Shown here piece by piece: positions 15,019-20,217 of a stretch of DNA of 20,217 bases. The notes below the pieces were generated by a model. That model had not been told where the DNA came from and did no database searches. It worked only from the letters and a program-made list of their open reading frames with translations. The stretch covers positions 1 through 20,217 of the forward strand of contig JOAA01000075.1 in the NCBI GenBank assembly GCA_000720375.1. Direction: 5' to 3'. Position 1 is the stretch's first letter. Each line of letters begins with the position of its first letter. Position numbers and translations under genes: made by a program. The stretch comes from Rhodococcus rhodnii (GTDB lineage Bacteria > Actinomycetota > Actinomycetes > Mycobacteriales > Pseudonocardiaceae).

Positions 15019-15953
15019 TGGCGGAGATCGCCGGCTTCGTCGGCATGTCCCACAGTCCATTCGCGACCCTGCTGCCGCCCGTGGACGACACCGGCCCTGG
15101 CGGGCCCTTCCTCCGGGACGCTGCCCGGGTCCAGCGCGCCGTCGAGGATCTGGCTCCGGACGCGATCGTCGTCATCGGCCCGGACCACTTCCACGCCAAC
15201 TTCTACGACGTGATGCCCCCGTTCGTGATCGGCGTGGAGAACGCCGCAGGCTTCGGTGACTTCGGCAGCACCAAGGGCCCGCTGCAGGTAGCGGGCAGTC
15301 TGGCGTGGTCGGCGTACTCAGGGCTGGTCGACGCAGACTTCGACGTGTCCCTGTCGTACTCGTTGACCGTGGACCACGGCATCGTCCAGAGCTACGAGAT
15401 GATCACTGGCGGGACCGTGCTGCCGATGGTGCCCCTCGTCGTCAACACCGCCGCCCCTCCGTTGCCATCCCTGGAGCGCTGCGCTGCGCTGGGACGCGCG
15501 CTCGGCGCGGTACTGCGCAGTTCGGAAGTCCCTGGCCGGATCCTCATAGCGGCCAGCGGCGGGCTCTCGCATTGGCTGCCGTCCAACGACCCTCGCGATC
15601 CCGCGGTCGTCGGTGAACGGCGCGAGTCACTCATCCATGGCCGTGCCGACGCCCAGGCGTTCGCCGCTGCCCGGGAACCTAGAGTCCGCGCCATGGGAGG
15701 CAACCCGCTGACCCGAGTGAACGCCGAATGGGACAGGTGGTTCCTCGACCGGTTGATCGCCGACGACGCCTCAGCGGTCGCCGCACTCGGCCACGAGGGG
15801 CTTGAGGAGCATGCGGGCAGCGGTGGGCACGAGGTGCGCTGCTGGCTCATCGGTCAGGTAGCCGCGGGACTTCCGCTGGTGTGGACGAGTTACGAACCCG
15901 TGCCCGAGTGGATCACCGGCATGGGAATCGGCACCACCTTCCCGGTCGGCTGA
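15018..15953 (+). CDS. mhpB: MhpB-type class III extradiol ring-cleavage dioxygenase
   Basis: A 311-residue enzyme close in length and motifs to E. coli MhpB (2,3-dihydroxyphenylpropionate 1,2-dioxygenase) of the LigB superfamily. Matching segments are SHSP near the N-terminus, GPDHFHANFYDVMPPF (about 54-69), GDFGS, LTVDHG with H120, SGGLSH with H185, NAEWDRWF, GGHEVRCW and PVPEWITGMG. H120 and H185 line up with the conserved catalytic histidines of MhpB. It should open a catechol ring meta to the hydroxyls using Fe(II) and O2, giving the substrate for the hydrolase encoded just upstream, with which it shares one base. GGAAAGGA precedes the ATG. Family is firm; the exact substrate is not, and no hydratase or aldolase of an mhp pathway is present nearby. 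Confidence 0.9.
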   Translation: MAEIAGFVGMSHSPFATLLPPVDDTGPGGPFLRDAARVQRAVEDLAPDAIVVIGPDHFHANFYDVMPPFVIGVENAAGFGDFGSTKGPLQVAGSLAWSAYSGLVDADFDVSLSYSLTVDHGIVQSYEMITGGTVLPMVPLVVNTAAPPLPSLERCAALGRALGAVLRSSEVPGRILIAASGGLSHWLPSNDPRDPAVVGERRESLIHGRADAQAFAAAREPRVRAMGGNPLTRVNAEWDRWFLDRLIADDASAVAALGHEGLEEHAGSGGHEVRCWLIGQVAAGLPLVWTSYEPVPEWITGMGIGTTFPVG

Positions 15954-15965
15954 GCGACCGGGAAG
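15938..15965. terminator. Bidirectional terminator overlapping the dioxygenase stop
   Basis: CTTCCCGGTCG (15938-15948) and CGACCGGGAAG (15955-15965) form a perfect 11-bp stem with a six-base loop containing the TGA stop of the dioxygenase gene. It lies in the tight gap between that gene and the convergent SDR gene ending at 15978. Confidence 0.75.
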
Positions 15966-15977
15966 CCTGAGGCGGAA

Positions 15978-16766
15978 TCAGTCGGCGATCACCTTGTACA
16001 AGTTGGTCTGGCCGTTCGACGCGGTCAGACCACCGTCCACGGGAATATGCACCCCGTTGAGATAACCCGCGTCGGGACTGGCGAGGAACGCGACCACGGC
16101 GGCGACCTCGGCCGGCTCGCCCGGCCGGTTCATCGGCACGCGATCCACGAAGCGCTCGTGCAGCGCGGTTCCCTCGGCAAGCGCGTCGCGAATGAACTGG
16201 CTGCTGAGTGTCACGCCGGGATGGACGGCATTGACCCGGATCTCCCTGCCGTGGTCCAGCGCCATCGCGTTGGTCAGGTTCACCAGCGCTCCCTTGGTCG
16301 CGTTGTACGCGGCCTGGCTCCAGTCACCGCGGAGCCCGCCCACGGAGCCGATGTTGACGATGCATCCACGCACTGCCCGAAGATGAGGCAGGGCGGCCCG
16401 CGAAGCGAAGAAGACCCCATCGACGTTGGTGCTCATCATGATCCGGTAGCTGTCCACGTCAATCTGGTCGACGGCGCCCGGAATCGCCACGCCCGCGTTG
16501 TTCACCAGCACATCGACGCGGCCGAACCGCTCAGCCACACCGTTCATGACCGCGGTGATGGCCGCCAGGTCCGAGACGTCGCCCACCCAGGAATGCATTT
16601 CCGCGCGGCCGTCAATGGTCCGTTCGAGAGTTGCCTCCGTCCGGCCCACGAGCACCACGGTGTATCCATCGATGGCGAATCGGTGCGCGATCGCGGCTCC
16701 GAGCCCGCCACCGGCACCCGTCACCACGGCGACGCGGCGGGAATCCTCTTGGTTCAAAGTTCTCAT
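15978..16766 (-). CDS. Classical short-chain dehydrogenase/reductase
   Basis: A 262-residue classical SDR with the complete signature: TGAGGGLG at 16-23, NNAG at 89-92, N114, S141 and YNATK (Y154, K158), and a C-terminal GVHIPVDGG segment. It would oxidise an alcohol or reduce a ketone with NAD(P). The coordinates use ATG 16766, but the GAGGAAG ribosome site touches that codon. A TTG three codons in (16757) would have nine-base spacing and start the protein at MNQEDSRR, so it may be the true start. It is convergent with the dioxygenase operon and divergent from the AraC-type gene, the likely regulator. Whether it belongs to the aromatic pathway is open. Confidence 0.88.
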   Translation of the reverse strand: MRTLNQEDSRRVAVVTGAGGGLGAAIAHRFAIDGYTVVLVGRTEATLERTIDGRAEMHSWVGDVSDLAAITAVMNGVAERFGRVDVLVNNAGVAIPGAVDQIDVDSYRIMMSTNVDGVFFASRAALPHLRAVRGCIVNIGSVGGLRGDWSQAAYNATKGALVNLTNAMALDHGREIRVNAVHPGVTLSSQFIRDALAEGTALHERFVDRVPMNRPGEPAEVAAVVAFLASPDAGYLNGVHIPVDGGLTASNGQTNLYKVIAD

Positions 16767-16811
16767 CTTCCTCGCTCATCGGGCACGGACCAGCCGGGTC
16801 CGCCCTGCCCG

Positions 16812-16824
16812 TCCTAGCCTAGGA
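16812..16824. promoter_or_regulatory. TCCTAG-C-CTAGGA palindrome in the SDR/araC divergent promoter
   Basis: This is a perfect 13-bp dyad in the 138-bp gap between the divergent SDR and AraC-family genes. It may be an operator for the neighbouring regulator, but AraC proteins usually bind direct repeats, so the link is weak. Confidence 0.4.
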
Positions 16825-16904
16825 AGATCGACACAACACTCGCTTGAACCGGCGCGACATACGGGCAGAACACAAGCGCCACGAGAACACGAGGTGGATC
16901 GGCC

Positions 16905-17888
16905 GTGATGAACGACATTGGCGCGCAGGCCGATGGGGCGCTCGGGGCGTTCTGCTTGGACACGACGATCACTGGCGGTTTCGACACCTTTCTGCGTGGC
17001 TGGCAGACGCAGGTCGGCGACGACTTCCCACAGCCGACCTACAGTCCGGCCACGATCCGTGACTTCCGGATGAAGACCCGGGTCGCCAAGGTTCGTGACG
17101 TGGCAATCGTCGACGTCCACGGTGTTTCGGCGGCCGAGACCGCGGGAACGCCTGGCGGCGTTGAGGATCAGGTACGGCTGTACGTGATGCGGCGTGGGGC
17201 GTGGACGCTCAGCGATCCGCGCGATCGCGGCGAGCACACGATATCGGCGGGGCAGTTCCTCCTCCGATACGTCGGACGGCCTGCACACTTCACGACGGTG
17301 CCGCAGACGACCGCCAAGATCCTCGTCCTTCCCGCCGCGACGCTGAAGCCACTGCTCGGGAACCGGATCATCACCGGGCCGGTGGGCGCGGCCGAGGTAC
17401 GCCTGCTGGTGGCCCACGCCACCATGGTCCACGCGGCAATGGCCGACCTGAGCCCGGTCGGCGTGCAAGCCGTGCACAGCACCCTGATCGAACTGGCCAA
17501 GGCTGTGGCCAGGCGCCGGTTCGACGACGTGGAGCCGCAACTGGCTCCCGCGATCGTCCAGGCCGCGAAAGACCTCGCGGGCAGCCTGCTCGCCGATCCG
17601 GAGCTTTCCCCAGCGATACTGGCACGCGAGCTCAATGTCTCGGTCCGCACGCTGCAACGGGCGTTCGCCGCAGTGGGGGAGTCGGTGACCGCGTACATCC
17701 GCCACCGGCGGTTGGAGGAAGCCCGTCTCGCGCTCACCGCGCCGCACGGCGAACCGCGAGTGAGCGTCTCGGAACTCGCTGCCCACTGGCAGTTCGCGGA
17801 CAGCAGCCACTTCACCCGGGCCTTCAAGAAGCGCTACGGCCAGACGCCCACTGAATACGCCCGTTCGATCAGACCGGCCCGGGACTGA
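16905..17888 (+). CDS. AraC-family transcriptional regulator
   Basis: A 327-residue regulator with an N-terminal AraC-binding-like sensor domain (about 20-180, including DQVRLYVMRRGAWTLSD and GQFLLRYVGRPAHFTTVP) and a C-terminal double helix-turn-helix. The first helix-turn-helix reads SPAILARELNVSVRTLQRAF and the second reads VSELAAHWQFADSSHFTRAF followed by KKRYGQTPTEYAR, the family signature. Start is GTG 16905, or ATG 16908 one codon later, behind GAGGTGG. Divergent placement suggests that it controls the SDR gene at 15978-16766 and possibly the dioxygenase operon. The effector is unknown. Confidence 0.9.
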   Translation: MMNDIGAQADGALGAFCLDTTITGGFDTFLRGWQTQVGDDFPQPTYSPATIRDFRMKTRVAKVRDVAIVDVHGVSAAETAGTPGGVEDQVRLYVMRRGAWTLSDPRDRGEHTISAGQFLLRYVGRPAHFTTVPQTTAKILVLPAATLKPLLGNRIITGPVGAAEVRLLVAHATMVHAAMADLSPVGVQAVHSTLIELAKAVARRRFDDVEPQLAPAIVQAAKDLAGSLLADPELSPAILARELNVSVRTLQRAFAAVGESVTAYIRHRRLEEARLALTAPHGEPRVSVSELAAHWQFADSSHFTRAFKKRYGQTPTEYARSIRPARD

Positions 17889-17898
17889 ACCAACAGTC

Positions 17899-18652
17899 CT
17901 AACTCCTGCTTGGCTCGGCGCTGGACTCGTCGGCGTCGCGAGTGTCCGGCAGGCCGCTGAGCAGGTCGGCGACTGTGTGGGCGCGGATACCTGGCAGGGG
18001 GTCGGTGGTGAACCTGCTCGCCACGGCACGGACGTAGTCCTGGGCGGGTGTGGCGAGGCCGTCGTAGACCTCGGCGAACAGGTTTCGGGCGGGCTCTCGC
18101 AGCCAGCCCGGTGGGAGCAGTTGGATGGGCAGTTGGGGGTCGAGGATGGGCAGGCGGCGGTAGCTGTCCATGACTTCGGTACGGGCCCGTACTGCCTCAG
18201 CGCCGGTGATCCGGGCGGCGTGTATTCGGGGTGGCAGTGGGCTCCACTGCCGGATGAAGGATTCGTACTGCCGGGCGATGGCGGTCGTGTCCCATGCGTC
18301 CATGGGGTCGCGGCGGATCGTCGAGTCGAGGTCGACGTGCCGGGCGCGGAACACGGTCAAGGTGCCGAAGGTGAGCCGGGCCATTCGGTGAGATCGCGCG
18401 GTGAGATCCAGAGGCCGTCGTACAGAGGGGCGTAGCCGAGCCATCGCAGGCGGCTGCGCAGTTCGCGCCGCTGGGTGACTTCGTCTCGCGGCAGCCCGAC
18501 GGCAGCGATGCCCGGCTGGCGAGGGTGTAGTCGGCCAGCAGCGTCACGGCCAAGCCCTGTGGCGCGTTTCCGGCTTGCCACCGGGGAAGCCGGACCGGAA
18601 GCCGGACCGTCTCGCCAGGGAAGATCTCCTCGATGTCGTACGGGCTTGTCAC
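17899..18652 (-). pseudogene. Broken PaaX-family transcriptional regulator
   Basis: Three parts of a PaaX-type regulator lie in order on the minus strand in different frames. The N-terminal part follows GTG 18652 (EEIFPGETVRLPV, RLPRWQAGNAPQGLAVTLLA, DYTL). The middle part at about 18400-18515 reads GIAAVGLPRDEVTQRRELRS then RLRWLGYAPLYDGLWISP. The C-terminal part at 17899 to about 18375 reads GTLTVFRARHVDLDS, then DAWDTTAIARQYESFIRQW and ends in RDADESSAEPSRS. Most of the winged-helix segment between the first two parts (roughly 100 residues in relatives) and a shorter stretch between the last two are missing. The regulator cannot be functional as one polypeptide, although the C-terminal frame alone is open for 181 codons. 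Intact relatives repress phenylacetate or related aromatic-acid genes. Confidence 0.82.
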
Positions 18653-19062
18653 AGTGACGGCTCCGGCAAGGCTCAGGCGGACCTTTCGACACCCGACTGT
18701 AGACGGCACTGGGCCGGGCTGCCGGTCTGCGTGATCACCTTGTGTCCCATGGGTTCTCACCGACCGGGACGATGGATTGACACTTTCTGTACCAAGGTAC
18801 ATGCTAAGTGTCACACGACGGTCATCGTGGCCTGACCAGGCACCAGGCACAGCAGTCGCTGCCGGCTCGGCCTGGCACCTGGTCGCGTGGCACCCAAGGC
18901 ACGCGTTGCCTCCATGACTGTCGCCGCGCCGACTGGTCGACCCGCGCGGCTTGTCGGCGGACACACCACGCGTACTCCATCCCTGTAATCGCGGGTCGTG
19001 TACGCACGCCCGCACTCAACCGCGCATGTCGGCAGTTCCGCGCGGAACAAAGGAGTTCTGCA
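18653..19062. other. Intergenic region upstream of the second esterase
   Basis: About 410 bp lie between the PaaX remnant and the esterase ATG. The only structured element I can support is the TTGACA box with the TGTACC-N2-GGTACA dyad (18777-18807). If that promoter drives the esterase, the transcript has an untranslated leader of roughly 250 bases. No coding gene is supported. Confidence 0.5.
18777..18807 (+). promoter_or_regulatory. Putative promoter with internal operator dyad
   Basis: TTGACA (18777-18782) is followed after 19 bases by TGCTAA (18802-18807). The dyad TGTACC-AA-GGTACA (18788-18801) fills the spacer. A long spacer carrying a dyad is the layout of MerR-activated promoters; TetR-like repression at this position is equally possible. 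The plus-strand gene downstream is the esterase at 19063. Confidence 0.45.
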
Positions 19063-19992
19063 ATGAAGATCAGACGAAAGCTCTCACTCGCCGCGGTCGC
19101 GGCACTGGCCGCGGCCGGTCTCACCATCCCGATGGCCACGTCGGCAGCCGCGGCGTCGTTGACCGAGGTCACCAGCTTCGGCAACAACCCAGGCGGGATG
19201 CGCATGCACATCTACGTGCCTGATTCCCGTCCGGCCAACCCCGCCATCGTGGTGGCCATGCACGGCTGCGGCGGTTCGGGACCCGGCTTCTACTCCAGCA
19301 GCGAGTTCGCCTCGCTGGCCGACCGGCAGGGATTCATCGTCATCTACCCGAGCGCACAGCAGCAGGCCGGCTTCGGCAAGTGCTTCGACACCTGGTCGGA
19401 CGCGGCGAAGCGCCGTGGCGGCGGCAGCGATCCGGTCTCGATCGTGTCGATGGTGACCTACGCCCAGCAGCGCCACGGCGGAGACCCGAACCGGGTCTTC
19501 GCCACCGGATCATCGTCCGGCGGCATGATGACCAACCACATGCTGGCCGTCTACCCGGACGTGTTCAAGGCAGGCGCGGCGTTCATGGGCGTTCCCTTCA
19601 ACTGCTTCGCCGGCGCGGCGGACTTCCCGCCCGGGCGAAGCAAGTGCACAGGCGGAAGCATGAACCGCACCCCGCAGCAGTGGGGAGACGCGGTCCGGCA
19701 GGCGTACCCCGGGTACACCGGCCCTCGCCCACGCATGCAACTGTGGCACGGCACCGCCGACACACTCGTGCCGTACTCGTTGCTGGAAGAAGAAATCGAG
19801 CAGTGGACCAACGTGTTCGGGCTGAGCCCGACGCCGACGTCCACCGACACGCCTCAGCCCAGTTGGAACCGCCGTCGCTACGCGAGCAATTCCGGCACTG
19901 TCCTAGTAGAGGCGTACAGCATCCAAGGCGCCGGGCACAGCCTGCCGTCCCGTGGCATGGCCGCGCAGGCCATCGCGTTCTTCGGCCTCTGA
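19063..19992 (+). CDS. Secreted CE1/PHB-depolymerase-family esterase, no lectin domain
   Basis: A 309-residue secreted alpha/beta hydrolase, a paralogue of the esterase at 1358. The signal peptide is MKIRRK, a hydrophobic stretch to about 22, and cleavage after SAAA or AAA/A near 30. The catalytic triad is probably Ser151 (GSSSG), Asp233 (HGTAD) and His292 (GAGH). Shared family landmarks are HGCGGSG, the GGSDPVSIVSM segment and PRMQLWHGT. Unlike its paralogue it stops at the end of the catalytic domain and has no ricin module. The ATG at 19063 has AAAGGAG at good spacing. Probable role: extracellular cleavage of acetyl or feruloyl esters on hemicellulose; a polyhydroxyalkanoate substrate is the alternative. 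It is monocistronic with a strong terminator. Confidence 0.87.
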   Translation: MKIRRKLSLAAVAALAAAGLTIPMATSAAAASLTEVTSFGNNPGGMRMHIYVPDSRPANPAIVVAMHGCGGSGPGFYSSSEFASLADRQGFIVIYPSAQQQAGFGKCFDTWSDAAKRRGGGSDPVSIVSMVTYAQQRHGGDPNRVFATGSSSGGMMTNHMLAVYPDVFKAGAAFMGVPFNCFAGAADFPPGRSKCTGGSMNRTPQQWGDAVRQAYPGYTGPRPRMQLWHGTADTLVPYSLLEEEIEQWTNVFGLSPTPTSTDTPQPSWNRRRYASNSGTVLVEAYSIQGAGHSLPSRGMAAQAIAFFGL

Positions 19993-20015
19993 ACGGCAAC
20001 TGCTCGGACCTCGAT

Positions 20016-20043
20016 GAAGGGCTCGCCGACCGGCGAGCCCTTC
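20016..20043. terminator. Terminator between convergent esterase and lectin genes
   Basis: GAAGGGCTCGCC and its complement GGCGAGCCCTTC form a near-continuous 12-bp stem with a very short loop, starting 23 bp after the esterase stop. It lies between convergent genes and probably serves both. Confidence 0.82.
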
Positions 20044-20118
20044 TTGCCCTGATGGTGATGCCAAGTGACGTGGCTTCACCGAGCAGTCGCCCACTTCGCG
20101 ACGAACGGCGTCGGCGGG

Positions 20119-20217
20119 TCAGGAACTGTTGGGTACCAGTCGCCATCGATTGTCGGGTGAACCGTTGTCCGGGTCCTGCACGGCCTGGGCGCCTGCGCTG
20201 CCGGAGCCGTTGAGGAC
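20119..20217 (-). CDS. C-terminal end of a ricin-type lectin domain protein
   Basis: The last 32 codons of a minus-strand gene entering from the right edge, ending at TGA 20121-20119. The reading includes GSAGAQAVQDPDNGSPDNRW followed by RLVPNSS, the typical last repeat of a ricin-B-like beta-trefoil (xxNRWRL in place of QxW). The rest of the protein, probably a secreted carbohydrate-active enzyme, lies outside the window. Confidence 0.72.
   Translation of the reverse strand, partial: VLNGSGSAGAQAVQDPDNGSPDNRWRLVPNSS

Noticed and set aside
16776..18029. Minus-strand open frame of 417 codons opposite the AraC gene
   Set aside because: The plus strand encodes an intact AraC helix-turn-helix; the antisense frame has no family resemblance.
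18231..18249. GGCAGTGG-N3-CCACTGCC inverted repeat
   Set aside because: It lies inside the coding part of the PaaX remnant and looks like chance pairing in GC-rich coding sequence; no regulatory context.

Overview
The window reads as chromosomal DNA from a high-GC filamentous actinomycete, most likely of the order Pseudonocardiales (Amycolatopsis/Lentzea/Kibdelosporangium-like). This rests on strong GC bias, frequent GTG starts, secreted ricin-type (CBM13) glycoside hydrolases, IclR, AraC and PaaX regulators, and a recurring short palindrome TCCAC[A/T]GTGGA. The genus is an inference. No tRNA, rRNA or CRISPR array was seen.

Region 1 (1-5526) is a polysaccharide-degradation island. A lectin-GH43 enzyme (minus, cut by the window edge) faces a CE1/PHB-depolymerase-like esterase with a C-terminal lectin (plus). 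The esterase is followed by a GH95 fucosidase-type gene with a C-terminal lectin. The 844-bp divergent intergenic region holds two perfect copies of the palindrome TGTTAGCGCTAACA, one near each gene, typical of a LacI-family operator. The GH95 gene is broken by an internal deletion that changes frame.

Region 2 (5527-7114) is scarred DNA. It holds a strong terminator, a multiply broken rve-type transposase, a small secreted DUF5980-like protein, another terminator, and a possible second transposase tail.

Region 3 (about 6990-15965) looks like one oxidative, probably aromatic-catabolic, locus under one IclR regulator. Three transcription units surround iclR. Plus 7115-9380 encodes an ABM-fold monooxygenase and a membrane-anchored FAD hydroxylase. 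Minus 9479-11837 encodes an FMO-like flavoprotein, a cupin and a SnoaL-like protein. Plus 12784-15953 encodes an atypical SDR, a cupin, a meta-cleavage-product-type hydrolase and an MhpB-type extradiol dioxygenase. Each unit is preceded by the same inverted repeat, GAGTCCC-N7-GGGACT(C/A), which is probably the IclR operator. Hydroxylation, extradiol ring opening and C-C hydrolysis form a plausible partial pathway. The later hydratase/aldolase genes and any transporter are not in the window.

Region 4 (15978-20217) holds a classical SDR divergent from an AraC-family regulator, a PaaX-family regulator pseudogene with internal deletions and frame changes, an intergenic region with a TTGACA box next to a TGTACC-N2-GGTACA dyad, a second CE1-type secreted esterase without a lectin, a strong terminator, and the last 32 codons of another lectin-domain gene on the minus strand. 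Three broken genes in 20 kb (GH95, transposase, PaaX) each look like internal deletions with retained flanks.
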